Positions 25,179 through 34,316 of a stretch of 64,000 nucleotides of DNA are shown here, piece by piece. The first letter of the stretch is position 1, and each line of letters starts with the position of its first letter. The stretch is taken from contig JBFMBX010000008.1 of assembly GCA_040754815.1 (NCBI GenBank), positions 1-64,000 of the forward strand. The letters run 5' to 3'. Position numbers and translations under genes: made by a program. The DNA is from Bellilinea sp040754815 (GTDB lineage: Bacteria > Chloroflexota > Anaerolineae > Anaerolineales > Anaerolineaceae). The notes under the pieces are model-generated. The model ran no database searches. It was given only the letters and a program-made list of their open reading frames with translations, and was not told the DNA's origin.

Positions 25179-25699
25179 ACGGTCTGCAATTTGTCTTTTT
25201 ACTTGCGGCGCTGGTTTCATTGTTTTCAGCCGTCATGGTCGTCTCTGCCCGGAGGATGATGCACGCTGCGCTCTGGCTGGTGCTGACCTTGATGGGTGTG
25301 GCGGTCATCTTCGTCACCCTGCAATCATCTTTCTTTGCTGTGGTGCAGATTCTCGTTTATGTGGGGGCGATTGCAATTTTGATCATTTTTTCTGTCATGT
25401 TAACCCGGCGGGTAATGGAGGATCACGGCGATCAGATTTTACCGGGCTGGCGTGGGGCGGTACTGGTGGCGGTGCTCTTGTTTGGCGTCCTGGTCGGTTT
25501 TCTGACTTTATGGCAGGGTTTTTCGGTGATGCTGGTGGAACTGCCGCCGGATACCGATAATGTTCTTGAATTGGGGAAGGCTCTGGTTTCTCCGCAGGAA
25601 TTTGTGTTGCCGTTTGAACTGGCTTCAGTCCTGCTGGTGGCGGCGCTGATCGGTGCCATTACCATCGCGGTAGATCGCAGGAAGGAACATCAAAGATGA
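25175..25699 (+). CDS. nuoJ: NADH-quinone oxidoreductase subunit J
   Basis: A 174-residue membrane protein with five hydrophobic segments. The conserved core ARRMMHAALWLVLTLMGVAVIFVTLQSSFFAVVQILVYVGAIAILIIFSVML contains the pi-bulge helix TM3 of the family. It overlaps nuoH and nuoK by 4 bp each. Confidence 0.96.
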   Translation: MNGLQFVFLLAALVSLFSAVMVVSARRMMHAALWLVLTLMGVAVIFVTLQSSFFAVVQILVYVGAIAILIIFSVMLTRRVMEDHGDQILPGWRGAVLVAVLLFGVLVGFLTLWQGFSVMLVELPPDTDNVLELGKALVSPQEFVLPFELASVLLVAALIGAITIAVDRRKEHQR

Positions 25700-26016
25700 T
25701 CCCATTGTCGTGGTATTTGATTTTTTCGGCTGCGCTGTTTTGTATTGGCTTGTTTGGTGCGCTGGCGCGCAAAAACGCGGTTGCTATTTTGATGGGGATT
25801 GAGTTGATGTTAAATGCGGTCAATGTGAACCTGATCGCTTTCTGGCATTATCATGCGCAGGTTCGTAGTGGGCCGTATGTGCATGGATTGGCGTTTACCA
25901 CAATAGTTTTTGTGGTGGCGGCAGCCGAAGTGGCTGTGGGTCTGGCATTAATTATTTCGGCTTACCGCCGCAGACAGACAGCGGTTGTGGATGAATTAAC
26001 CTTGCTCAAAGGTTGA
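25696..26016 (+). CDS. nuoK: NADH-quinone oxidoreductase subunit K
   Basis: A 106-residue, three-helix protein. IGLFGALARKNAVAILMGIELMLNAVNVNLIAF carries the two conserved glutamates on TM2 and TM3 (GIELMLN, and AAEVAVGLALI) needed for proton transfer between half channels. Typical length is about 100. Confidence 0.97.
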   Translation: MIPLSWYLIFSAALFCIGLFGALARKNAVAILMGIELMLNAVNVNLIAFWHYHAQVRSGPYVHGLAFTTIVFVVAAAEVAVGLALIISAYRRRQTAVVDELTLLKG

Positions 26017-26038
26017 AACGGAGGAGATTAAATCCAAC

Positions 26039-28213
26039 ATGGCTGTTGAAACGCTGATCGTTCTCATCCCGCTTCTTCCTTTGCTGGCTTTTTTTGCCAT
26101 TGTTTTGTTTGCACACCGTAAGAACTCGTTAAGCCACTGGCTGGCATTGGGCGGGGCCGGGATGTCATGGGTTTTGAGTATGGTGGTTTTCTGGCAGGCC
26201 ATCCAGATCGAAGACTTGAGTCAGCATCCATTTGCGGTTGCCATCCAGTGGCTGCCCACCGGTTCAACGGGTTTGAATATCGGCCTTCAAATTGACCCTC
26301 TTAGCGCCGTAACATTGTTTTTTGTGGCTTGGACGGTGCTGATGATTTTCATTTACAGTGTCGGGTATCATAATTTTGGTCAACCAAGGGGAGATCATGA
26401 CCGCCCTGGTTTGCCGCCTCATGGGGCAACGATAACAGATCAACACGGTCACACTCATCGTGTCCCTTCCATCGAACCGATGTATGCGCGCTTTTTTGCT
26501 CTGATCAGCCTGTTTGCTTTTGCCATGTTTCTGCTGGTAGTTACCGACAATTTGCTGACGCTTTACATCGGTTGGGAAATCATGGGGTTGTGCTCCTACC
26601 TGTTGATTGGTTTCTGGTACGGCAAAGAATCGGCGCGAAATGCCATGATCAAGGCTTTCCTGACCACCCGTGTGGGGGATGTATTCATGCTATTGGGCCT
26701 GGCCGCCCTCTATTCCCTCACCGGTACCCTGAATTACCAGTCCATTCTCAATAATCCGACCGTATTGAATGGATTGGCACAGGCGGCCTCTCCACTGGGC
26801 GGTGTGTCGTGGGCGGGATTGATCGGTGTGCTGCTCATCATTGGCACGATTGGAAAATCGGCGCAATTCCCGCTGCACATCTGGCTGCCGGATGCCATGG
26901 AAGGCCCTACACCGGTTTCGGCGATGATTCATGCGGCCACGATGGTTTCGGCGGGGGTGTATCTGGTCATTCGTTTCTTCCCTCTGCTTTCGGTTGGATG
27001 GGATGGACATCAACTGACCTTGCCGGTGCTGGTGATGGGAGCTGTTGGTGCGTTTACCGCCTTGTTTGCGGCCACCATTGCACTGGCACAGAATGACATC
27101 AAACGAGTGCTGGCATATTCCACCATTTCTCAACTGGGTTATATGATTGCCGCGCTGGGAGTGGGGGCTTATGTGGCAGCAGCATTCCACTTGATTACTC
27201 ACGCTTTCTTCAAAGCCCTGTTGTTTCTCGGTTCCGGCTCGGTTATTCACGGCATGGAACATGGCGTTTTGCATACCGGTGAAAATATTGACCCGCAAAA
27301 TATGCTTTATATGGGCGGGTTAAGGCGAAAAATGCCGATTACTTTTTGGACCTTCCTTGCCGGCGGACTGGCACTTTCGGGCTTCCCGCTGGTAACCGCT
27401 GGATTCTGGTCAAAAGATGAAATTCTGGCAGGAGCTTATGCCAGCGGACAAATGCTGATTTTCTGGACACTGGCATTGGCGGCTTTGCTGACGGCCTTTT
27501 ACACCATGCGTCAGATCACACTCACTTTTTTGGGCAACCCTCGCAGTCAGTCTGCTGAACATGCTCACGAATCACGGCCAGCAATGACTTATCCCTTGGT
27601 TGTGCTTTCCTTCTTTGCCATTGCTGCGGGGTGGGTGGGTATTCCCGATTATTTCCCGCTGATTGGCGGAATCGTTCCGAACTGGTTTGAAGAATTTGTG
27701 GGAAGCATGTTGCTTTTCCATGCCGAAGAAACTCATCACAGCCTGCTTCCGCTGTTTACCTCGTTGGTGGTCGCGCTGGGTGGTTTGAGTTTGGGGTGGC
27801 TCACTTATCGGGCTGTTCGTCAACCGCTCGATCCGCTCGAAAAACCGCTGGGAGGACTATATACCCTGTTGAAAAATAAATACTACGTAGATGAGTTTTA
27901 TCAACTGGTGTTCATCCGGCCGGCGCGCTGGCTGGCAGAAACGGTGACCGACCGCTGGCTTGATCGAACCGTGATTGATGGAATCCTGCATTCGATTGCT
28001 CGTTTGGGCATTTGGCTTGGAAATGTTCTGCGAAAGTGGTTTGATCTGCCGGTGGTCAACGGGGCAGGCGATCTGACCGCCACCGGAACACGCAATTTTG
28101 GCGCTTTTCTGCGTTCCTTGCAAACAGGCCGGGTTCAGGTTTATGCGACAATTGGGCTGGGTGCAGCAGCCATGGTTGCCATTCTCATTTATTTCCTGTG
28201 GGTCGTTGGGTAG
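26039..28213 (+). CDS. nuoL: NADH-quinone oxidoreductase subunit L
   Basis: A 724-residue antiporter-like proton-pumping subunit with about 16 membrane segments. SLFAFAMFLLVVTDNLLTLYIGWEIMGLCSYLLIGFWY and HIWLPDAMEGPTPVSAMIHAATMVSAGVYL are the family signatures, with the key Glu, Lys and His residues present. The first part contains a polar, histidine-rich insertion (about residues 118-142, GDHDRPGLPPHG, then DQHGHTHRVP) between early helices. The C-terminal lateral helix extension is present. GGAGGAG precedes the gene. Confidence 0.96.
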   Translation: MAVETLIVLIPLLPLLAFFAIVLFAHRKNSLSHWLALGGAGMSWVLSMVVFWQAIQIEDLSQHPFAVAIQWLPTGSTGLNIGLQIDPLSAVTLFFVAWTVLMIFIYSVGYHNFGQPRGDHDRPGLPPHGATITDQHGHTHRVPSIEPMYARFFALISLFAFAMFLLVVTDNLLTLYIGWEIMGLCSYLLIGFWYGKESARNAMIKAFLTTRVGDVFMLLGLAALYSLTGTLNYQSILNNPTVLNGLAQAASPLGGVSWAGLIGVLLIIGTIGKSAQFPLHIWLPDAMEGPTPVSAMIHAATMVSAGVYLVIRFFPLLSVGWDGHQLTLPVLVMGAVGAFTALFAATIALAQNDIKRVLAYSTISQLGYMIAALGVGAYVAAAFHLITHAFFKALLFLGSGSVIHGMEHGVLHTGENIDPQNMLYMGGLRRKMPITFWTFLAGGLALSGFPLVTAGFWSKDEILAGAYASGQMLIFWTLALAALLTAFYTMRQITLTFLGNPRSQSAEHAHESRPAMTYPLVVLSFFAIAAGWVGIPDYFPLIGGIVPNWFEEFVGSMLLFHAEETHHSLLPLFTSLVVALGGLSLGWLTYRAVRQPLDPLEKPLGGLYTLLKNKYYVDEFYQLVFIRPARWLAETVTDRWLDRTVIDGILHSIARLGIWLGNVLRKWFDLPVVNGAGDLTATGTRNFGAFLRSLQTGRVQVYATIGLGAAAMVAILIYFLWVVG

Positions 28214-28228
28214 GGGAGGTAGCGGACG

Positions 28229-29770
28229 ATGGATTGGATCTACAATCATCTGCTGAGCCTGATTTTGTTCACCCCCACTGCTGCGGCACTGGTGATGCTG
28301 CTGCTGCCCAAAGAGAAAACAGCCTTGCTGCGTAATTTTGCCTTTGCGGCCTCGCTCATTCCCTTTGCACTCACACTGGTGGTGTGGGCGGGTTTTAACC
28401 CTCAAGCCGGGCAGGCGCTGCCTTTCCAGTTCGTCGAAAAAGCCAACTGGTACAGTGCCATTCGGGCTTCGTATCATCTTGGCGTTGACGGAATTTCTCT
28501 GCCGATGGTGCTGCTGACCACCCTGTTGACGCCGCTGGCTATTCTGGCTTCCTATAGCATCCAGGAACGGGTTAAATCTTACATGATTCTGTTTCTGCTG
28601 CTGGAAACAGGCATGTTGGGCGTTTTTCTGGCTTTGGATTTGCTGCTCTTCTTTGTGTTCTGGGAAGTTGGGCTGGTGCCAATGTATTTCTTGATTGCCC
28701 AATGGGGAAGCAAGAATCGCAACTATGCCGCCCTGAAATTTGTGCTTTACACAATGGGCGGCTCGTTGGGGTTGCTGCTGGCAATTCAGTTGATGGGCGT
28801 GGCTGTGGGAAGTTTTGACCTGCTGGAATTGTATCAACGCTGGCCAACCCTGACCGAATTGAAGATACCACTCGGTTTGTCGCTACCCACCGTTAAAGCG
28901 ATTGCTTTTTGGGCTTTTGTGGTGGCCTTTGCCATCAAAGTGCCGGTTTGGCCATTCCATACCTGGCTGCCGGATGCTCATACCGAAGCCCCGACGGCCG
29001 GCTCGATGATACTGGCGGGGGTCTTGTTGAAATTGGGCGCTTATGGCTTCTTACGTCTGGTTCTGCCGTTGTTTCCGACTGAGTCACAAATGTATGCCGG
29101 TGCGCTGGCATTTTTGGGTGTGGCAGCAATAATCTTTGGCGCGCTCGGTGCATGGGCGCAAAATGATTTCAAACGCCTGATTGCCTATTCTTCAATCAAT
29201 CATATGGGGTTTGTGGTATTAGGCATTGCAGCGGCTGCCGCCTTGCTGGAAACCACATCACCGGCAGGTATGCTGGATAAAAATATCGCACTCAACGGGG
29301 CGGTACTGCAAATGTTCAACCATGGCCTGAGCGCAGCGGGGATGTTCTTTCTGGTGGGGGTGCTGTATGACCGGGCACATACCCGCGATTTGAACGATTT
29401 TGGCGGTCTGTACGCTTTACTGCCGGTTTATGGCACGGTGCTGATCTTTACTGCCATGGCCTCGCTGGGGCTGCCGGGCTTGAATGGATTCGTCTCGGAG
29501 TTTCTGGTTGTGCGAGGGGCGTGGCCGGTTATGACGCTGGCTACTGCTCTGGCAATGATTGGGCTGTTTTTTACCGGAGCATATATCCTCAAAGCGTTGA
29601 AGATGGTCCTGCATGGGCCGTTAAATACCCGTTGGAAGGATCATCTTAGCGATATGACAGGCAGAGAATTGCTGGTGATCTCGCCGCTGATGATTTTGAT
29701 GCTGGCTCTGGGTGTCTGGCCGGCCTGGTTGCTGGATATGATCAATCGGGCGGTAGCCTTCCTGTTCTGA
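28229..29770 (+). CDS. nuoM: NADH-quinone oxidoreductase subunit M, first copy
   Basis: A 513-residue antiporter-like subunit. LLLFFVFWEVGLVPMYFLIAQWG carries the TM5 glutamate, and KVPVWPFHTWLPDAHTEAPTAGSMILAGVLLKLGAYG carries the lysine and the WLPDAH signature. It is the more typical of the two adjacent NuoM proteins. GGGGAGG is the binding site, 15 bp after nuoL. Confidence 0.96.
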   Translation: MDWIYNHLLSLILFTPTAAALVMLLLPKEKTALLRNFAFAASLIPFALTLVVWAGFNPQAGQALPFQFVEKANWYSAIRASYHLGVDGISLPMVLLTTLLTPLAILASYSIQERVKSYMILFLLLETGMLGVFLALDLLLFFVFWEVGLVPMYFLIAQWGSKNRNYAALKFVLYTMGGSLGLLLAIQLMGVAVGSFDLLELYQRWPTLTELKIPLGLSLPTVKAIAFWAFVVAFAIKVPVWPFHTWLPDAHTEAPTAGSMILAGVLLKLGAYGFLRLVLPLFPTESQMYAGALAFLGVAAIIFGALGAWAQNDFKRLIAYSSINHMGFVVLGIAAAAALLETTSPAGMLDKNIALNGAVLQMFNHGLSAAGMFFLVGVLYDRAHTRDLNDFGGLYALLPVYGTVLIFTAMASLGLPGLNGFVSEFLVVRGAWPVMTLATALAMIGLFFTGAYILKALKMVLHGPLNTRWKDHLSDMTGRELLVISPLMILMLALGVWPAWLLDMINRAVAFLF

Positions 29771-29780
29771 GAGGTGAGTG

Positions 29781-31256
29781 ATGCAGTTTCCGATTCTGAC
29801 CACTTTGATCTTCACTCCCATTATTACCGGGATCATATTGTTATTGATGCCTGCCGAGCAGAAAGAGTGGATTCGGCGGGTTGCGCTGGCGGCTGCCAGC
29901 GTAATCCTGCTGCTCTCGTTGTTCCTGTATTTTTCTTACGATGTCGGCCGGGGGGGGTATCAATTCGTCGAATCCGCGGCGTGGTTACCCCAGTTGGGAA
30001 TTGGCTATCATTTAGGTGTTGACGGCATCAGTTTGCCGCTGGTGCTGCTTGCGGGTCTGGTAATTTTCTCGGGTGTGTTGGTTTCCTGGAATGTTGAAGA
30101 TCGGCCGCGTGAGTTTTTTTCGTTTCTCATGTTTTTGGGTGCAAGTGTGCTGGGAGTATTTTGCGCACTGGATTTGTTTTTGTTGTTTTTCTTCTTTGAA
30201 CTGGCCGTCTTTCCAAAATATTTGATGATCGTTGTTTGGGGCTACCCCAAAACAAGGGAATACGGGGGCATGAAATTGACCCTCTATCTCTTTATCGGCT
30301 CGGTTATTGCGCTGGTCGGTACGCTGGCCATTTACTTTGGTTCGGGTTTGCGAACATTCGACCTGCTGGCTCTGGAACAGGCCGGCTTTCCGCTGGAGTT
30401 TCAACGATTGTGGTTTCCGTTCGTTTTCCTCGGTTTTGCCATTTTGGGAGGCATCTTCCCATTTCACAGCTGGGCACCTGATGGTCATGTGGCTGCGCCG
30501 ACGGCAATCTCGATGCTGCTGGCCGGTGTTGAAATGAAGGTGGGGGCATTTGCGGCTTTGCGGGTAGCCATACAATTACTGCCAGAAGGAGCGCAGTACT
30601 GGGCTCCCGCTGTCTTATTCCTGGCAACCATCAATGTGGTTTATGGTGCTTTCATTGCAATGGTGCAAACCGATTTCAAGTATGTGATTGGTTTTTCTTC
30701 CGTCTCCCACATGGGGTTGGTACTGATCGGCTTTGCTACCCTCAACCGTGACGGTTTGATTGGAGCGAGTATGCAAATGTTCTCGCACGGCGTGATGACG
30801 GCTCTCTTCTTTGCTGTGGTGGGGATGGTTTATGATCGCGCGCATACCCGTGAAATTGGCTCACTCGGCGGGCTGGTGCAAAAGATGCCCTGGGCAGCGG
30901 TCGGCTTTATCATAGGCGGTCTGGTTTCCATGGGTATGCCGGGTTTTTCCGGTTTTGTATCGGAATTTCCGGTTTTCATGGGGGCGTGGCAGAAAGCTCC
31001 GCTGGTGGCGGTTGTTGCCATTTTGGGGATTTTGATCACTGCTGCCTACATCTTTCTGGTTGTCCGCCGTGTTTTCTTTGGGGAAATTCCTGCGGAACTG
31101 GATAAGAGCGTGGGAGATGTTTCCCGAAAGGATAAACTGGTCATTGCATTGTTATCTCTGGTAATGATATTGTTGGGTTGGTTCCCTTCATTACTAACTC
31201 GCTTAATTGAGCCGGGTGTTCAATCAATCCTTGCCCTGATGGGAGGTGGCCGGTGA
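29781..31256 (+). CDS. nuoM: NADH-quinone oxidoreductase subunit M, second copy
   Basis: 491 residues from ATG 29781 (GAGGTGAG upstream). FFFFELAVFPKYLMIVVWGYPKTREYGGMKLTLYLFIGS matches the NuoM TM5 region, but the WLPDAH signature is changed to GGIFPFHSWAPDGHVAAPTAISMLLAGVEMKVGAF. Two nuoM genes in tandem imply either a complex I with four antiporter-like subunits or a modified pump. Tandem nuoM genes are known in some Chloroflexota and cyanobacterial-type enzymes. It overlaps nuoN by 4 bp. Confidence 0.94.
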   Translation: MQFPILTTLIFTPIITGIILLLMPAEQKEWIRRVALAAASVILLLSLFLYFSYDVGRGGYQFVESAAWLPQLGIGYHLGVDGISLPLVLLAGLVIFSGVLVSWNVEDRPREFFSFLMFLGASVLGVFCALDLFLLFFFFELAVFPKYLMIVVWGYPKTREYGGMKLTLYLFIGSVIALVGTLAIYFGSGLRTFDLLALEQAGFPLEFQRLWFPFVFLGFAILGGIFPFHSWAPDGHVAAPTAISMLLAGVEMKVGAFAALRVAIQLLPEGAQYWAPAVLFLATINVVYGAFIAMVQTDFKYVIGFSSVSHMGLVLIGFATLNRDGLIGASMQMFSHGVMTALFFAVVGMVYDRAHTREIGSLGGLVQKMPWAAVGFIIGGLVSMGMPGFSGFVSEFPVFMGAWQKAPLVAVVAILGILITAAYIFLVVRRVFFGEIPAELDKSVGDVSRKDKLVIALLSLVMILLGWFPSLLTRLIEPGVQSILALMGGGR

Positions 31257-32716
31257 AAAACGCCTTTACTCCTGAAATGTGGCTTTCGGTTGTGCCGGAA
31301 ATTGGCCTGTTGATTCTGGCGGTGCTTCTCTTAATCCTTGACATGATCTGGCTCAAAAAAGCAGCAGAACGGGCAAAGTGGTTGGGCTGGATCACCAGTG
31401 TGGGAGTGCTCCTTATTATGGGTGGGGCAATGCTGTGGGCGTTCCCACACCAAAACAGCCTGGAATGGGGCGGTATGCTGCGTTTCGATGCGGCGGGTTT
31501 TATCTTTCGCATGATTTTTATGAGCGGGGCGGTATTGACCTCGTTATTCGCCAGTCAGTTCGAGATTCTCAAAAATCGGGGCGAGTTTTATGTGTTGTTG
31601 CTGGTCAGCACACTGGGTATGAATTTGATGGCTTCGGCAGCCGATTTGATCCTGCTTTTTCTCGCCATTGAAACGACTTCCATACCGCTGTATGTCATGG
31701 CTGGTTTTCTAACGCGCGACGAGCGTTCGGTCGAAGCGGGGATCAAGTATTTTCTCTTTGGGGCGGTCACCTCTGCGGTGATGTTGTATGGGTTCAGCCT
31801 GATTTACGGATTTACCGGCACAACTCAGCTTTATGAATTAAGGGCAGCTTTTCAGGCGGGGAATTTACCACCTGCGCTGGCTGCTCTGGTGGTTTTGCTG
31901 GTGCTGGTTGGTTTTGGGTTCAAAATTTCTGCCGCGCCGTTCCATTTTTGGGCTCCGGATGTGTATCAGGGTGCGCCTACACCGGTGGCAGGGTTTCTCT
32001 CTACGGCCAGCAAAGCAGCAGGTTTTGCGGTTGTGCTGCGCTTTTTACAGGTTGCATTTTCCGATCAAAGCGGCTGGTGGAGCATTCTGATTGCCTTGCT
32101 CTCAGTTGCAAGCATGATCATTGGTAACTATCTGGCTCTGGCGCAGAGAAGTACGAAACGCCTGCTGGCTTATTCTTCCATTGCTCAGGCCGGTTATATG
32201 TTGATTGGAGTGGCAGCGGGTTCAGAGCTGGGTACGACCGCAGTGGTTTATTATTTGATGGCGTATCTGGTGACCAATCTGGCGGCTTTTGGCATTGTCA
32301 ATCTGGTTGAAAATCGGGTTGGGACGGATGAAATCAACGCCATGGCAGGTCTGAATCGCAAATCGGCGGGGTTAGCGCTGGCGATGCTGGCAGCCATGCT
32401 CTCGTTGGGAGGTATACCGCCTTTTGCAGGATTTTTTGCCAAGCTGCTGGTCTTTGCCGCGGCGGTGGAGCGGGGCATGATCTGGCTGGTGCTGGTGGGC
32501 ATCCTCAATGCGGTGGTGGGATTGTATTACTACCTGAATGTGTTGAAGGTAATTTACCTTTACCCGCCGGTTGAGGAGAAGGAAATTGTGGCAGCCAGAC
32601 CGGCGTGGAGAATTGCCTTGCTGGTGTGTGTTGCCGGCATCCTGCTGATTGGTTTCTGGCTCGTGCCGTGGTATTCGCTGGCACAGGCTGCTACAAACGC
32701 AATTTGGATTTATTGA
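31253..32716 (+). CDS. nuoN: NADH-quinone oxidoreductase subunit N
   Basis: 487 residues from a GTG that overlaps the previous stop (GTGA). LILLFLAIETTSIPLYVMAGFLTRDERSVEAGIKYFLFGAVTSAVMLYGFSLIYG and ISAAPFHFWAPDVYQGAPTPVAGFLSTASKAAGFAVVLR are diagnostic for NuoN, with the conserved lysines of TM7 and TM8. It ends the nuo operon, 34 bp before atpZ, with the atp promoter directly after its stop. Confidence 0.96.
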   Translation: MKNAFTPEMWLSVVPEIGLLILAVLLLILDMIWLKKAAERAKWLGWITSVGVLLIMGGAMLWAFPHQNSLEWGGMLRFDAAGFIFRMIFMSGAVLTSLFASQFEILKNRGEFYVLLLVSTLGMNLMASAADLILLFLAIETTSIPLYVMAGFLTRDERSVEAGIKYFLFGAVTSAVMLYGFSLIYGFTGTTQLYELRAAFQAGNLPPALAALVVLLVLVGFGFKISAAPFHFWAPDVYQGAPTPVAGFLSTASKAAGFAVVLRFLQVAFSDQSGWWSILIALLSVASMIIGNYLALAQRSTKRLLAYSSIAQAGYMLIGVAAGSELGTTAVVYYLMAYLVTNLAAFGIVNLVENRVGTDEINAMAGLNRKSAGLALAMLAAMLSLGGIPPFAGFFAKLLVFAAAVERGMIWLVLVGILNAVVGLYYYLNVLKVIYLYPPVEEKEIVAARPAWRIALLVCVAGILLIGFWLVPWYSLAQAATNAIWIY

Positions 32717-32741
32717 CTGGTATTTTTGCATCTGATATAAT
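32713..32741 (+). promoter_or_regulatory. Promoter of the F0 operon, placed for a leaderless mRNA
   Basis: TTGACT (32713-32718), 17 bp and a perfect TATAAT (32736-32741). The next gene starts at 32751, nine bases after the -10, with no ribosome binding site between. The mRNA would start within about two bases of the start codon. Confidence 0.75.
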
Positions 32742-32750
32742 TTTCAAGTC

Positions 32751-33065
32751 ATGAGCCAACCAAACGCCGAAGAACCATCACGACGCCAAAAGATTCTCAA
32801 CTTAACCCTGGCGAGCGTTACGGCGCAGGTGGGGTGTGTAACACTGGTGATTGTGTTGGCGGCTATTTTTGCAGGTCTCTGGCTGGACAACCGCTTTGAA
32901 ACCCGTCCATGGTTTACACTGGGCTTGCTACTGGTGAGCATTCCGATCTCATTGGGAATTATGTTCTGGATCGTCCGCATGGCGGTTTCAAAAATCAAAC
33001 CCGGGTCTGGTCAGCCGCACAAATCCACGAATAAGGAGGAGACGGGTCTTGGAAACAACGCGTAA
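32751..33065 (+). CDS. AtpZ/AtpI-like F0F1-ATPase accessory membrane protein
   Basis: A 104-residue protein with two hydrophobic segments (about residues 22-45 and 52-78: VTLVIVLAAIFAGLWLDNRF, then FTLGLLLVSIPISLGIMFWIV), the pattern of the ATPase_gene1 (AtpZ/AtpI) family found first in atp operons. Such proteins are linked to c-ring assembly or Mg2+/Ca2+ transport in other species. The start is likely leaderless. The C-terminal polar tail overlaps atpB. Confidence 0.8.
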   Translation: MSQPNAEEPSRRQKILNLTLASVTAQVGCVTLVIVLAAIFAGLWLDNRFETRPWFTLGLLLVSIPISLGIMFWIVRMAVSKIKPGSGQPHKSTNKEETGLGNNA

Positions 33066-34023
33066 ATGGCGCTGGGGCAAAAACCGCTGGATTGTGCTGT
33101 TGTTTATTATTTTGAGCGTGGTAGCAGTAACCTATATTGCAGTCCCTGTCCAGCCACATATTCAGGTTGCAGCCGAACGAATCATCGAAGAACCATTATT
33201 TAATTTAGGGCCGCTGGGGGATTTTTATCTGGTCAATACTTTACCGACCCTGATTATTGTTGATCTGATCATCATTGCCATTGCTTTTGCTGTGCGGCAA
33301 ACCCTGAAAAAGGGAGATCTTGTTCCGCGCGGTATTGCCGGAGCAATGGAGGGTTTGATAGAGGTCTTATACAATCTGACCGAGTCGGCAGCGGGAAAAC
33401 ATGCCCGGCGGATTTTCCCGTGGTTTGCCACCATCATGATACTGGTGCTGGTAGCTAACCTGATGAAGATTTTGCCCGGCATGGAATCGATTGGGGTGAT
33501 GCATCATTCCGAACATGGCCACCCCATTCAAAATCTGTTTGGCAACTGGTATACCCTGTTGCCCGGCGAGGCCGAGCATGGGGAAGGTTATATCCTGACA
33601 CCTTTCTTCCGCGCGCTTTCAACTGACTTGAACTTTACATTGGCGCTGGCATTGATTTCCGTATTCATGACGCAGGTAATCGGGGTACAAACGCAGGGGC
33701 TGCGCTACTTTACTAAGTTCATTAACTTCACCACCATGTTCAAAAAGCCGTTTTTCGGGTTTATGGACTTTCTGGTGGGGCTGCTGGAATTAATTTCGGA
33801 ATTTGCCAAAATCCTCTCGTTCACATTCCGTTTGTTCGGCGTCATGTTCTCCGGTTTTGTACTGGTGGCGCTGGTAGCGACGATGTTGCCGGTCTTTATT
33901 CCCTCAATGATCTACATGTTTGAAGTGTTTATGGGGCTCATTCAGGCCTTCGTCTTTGGTATGTTGACAATGGTCTTTATGGCAATGGCTACCCGCGGAC
34001 ATGGTGAAGAAGAACATCATTAA
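33049..34023 (+). CDS. atpB: ATP synthase F0 subunit a
   Basis: 324 residues from a TTG with AAGGAGGA eight bases upstream. The essential arginine is in AKILSFTFRLFGVMFSGFVLVAL, followed by FVFGMLTMVFMAMA. The protein is longer than usual because of a loop (about residues 145-180) rich in His and Glu (MHHSEHGHPIQ, then EAEHGEGY) and a GHGEEEHH tail. It forms the proton half channels next to the c-ring. Confidence 0.95.
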   Translation: METTRKWRWGKNRWIVLLFIILSVVAVTYIAVPVQPHIQVAAERIIEEPLFNLGPLGDFYLVNTLPTLIIVDLIIIAIAFAVRQTLKKGDLVPRGIAGAMEGLIEVLYNLTESAAGKHARRIFPWFATIMILVLVANLMKILPGMESIGVMHHSEHGHPIQNLFGNWYTLLPGEAEHGEGYILTPFFRALSTDLNFTLALALISVFMTQVIGVQTQGLRYFTKFINFTTMFKKPFFGFMDFLVGLLELISEFAKILSFTFRLFGVMFSGFVLVALVATMLPVFIPSMIYMFEVFMGLIQAFVFGMLTMVFMAMATRGHGEEEHH

Positions 34024-34066
34024 ACCGATTTGAATTATTCAACACATTTGAGGAGGTCAACTGACA

Positions 34067-34303
34067 ATGGAAGGTGATATCGTTTTAGCAGCAAAGTTTA
34101 TCGGCGCGGGTCTGGCAATGATCGGGGCGCTTGGTGCGGGTGTCGGCATTGGTTTAAGTGTGCAGGGCGCGTTGCAGGGAATGGCTCGCAACCCGGATGC
34201 TTATGGTAATTTGCTGACCAACATGATTCTGGGGATTGCTTTCTCCGAGGCGATTGCGATTTATTGTCTGGTTATTGCATTCTTGATGCTGTTCGTGCTG
34301 TGA
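34067..34303 (+). CDS. atpE: ATP synthase F0 subunit c
   Basis: A 78-residue two-helix proteolipid. Helix 1 is GAGLAMIGALGAGVGIGLSVQGALQGMARNPD with the RNPD polar loop. Helix 2 has the ion-binding Glu in ILGIAFSEAIAIYCLVIAF. The Na+ signature of Na+-type rings (Gln on helix 1 and Glu-Ser on helix 2) is not present, so proton coupling is favoured (inference). GAGGAGG precedes the start. Confidence 0.96.
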   Translation: MEGDIVLAAKFIGAGLAMIGALGAGVGIGLSVQGALQGMARNPDAYGNLLTNMILGIAFSEAIAIYCLVIAFLMLFVL

Positions 34304-34316
34304 GGAGGAGGTTACT

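Noticed and set aside
26690..27298. 202-residue minus-strand open frame in nuoL
   Set aside because: Antisense of NuoL helices; low-complexity Gln/Arg content.
27857..28837. 326-residue minus-strand open frame opposite nuoL-nuoM
   Set aside because: Gln/His-rich translation typical of the antisense of membrane-protein codons; the plus strand is clearly nuo.
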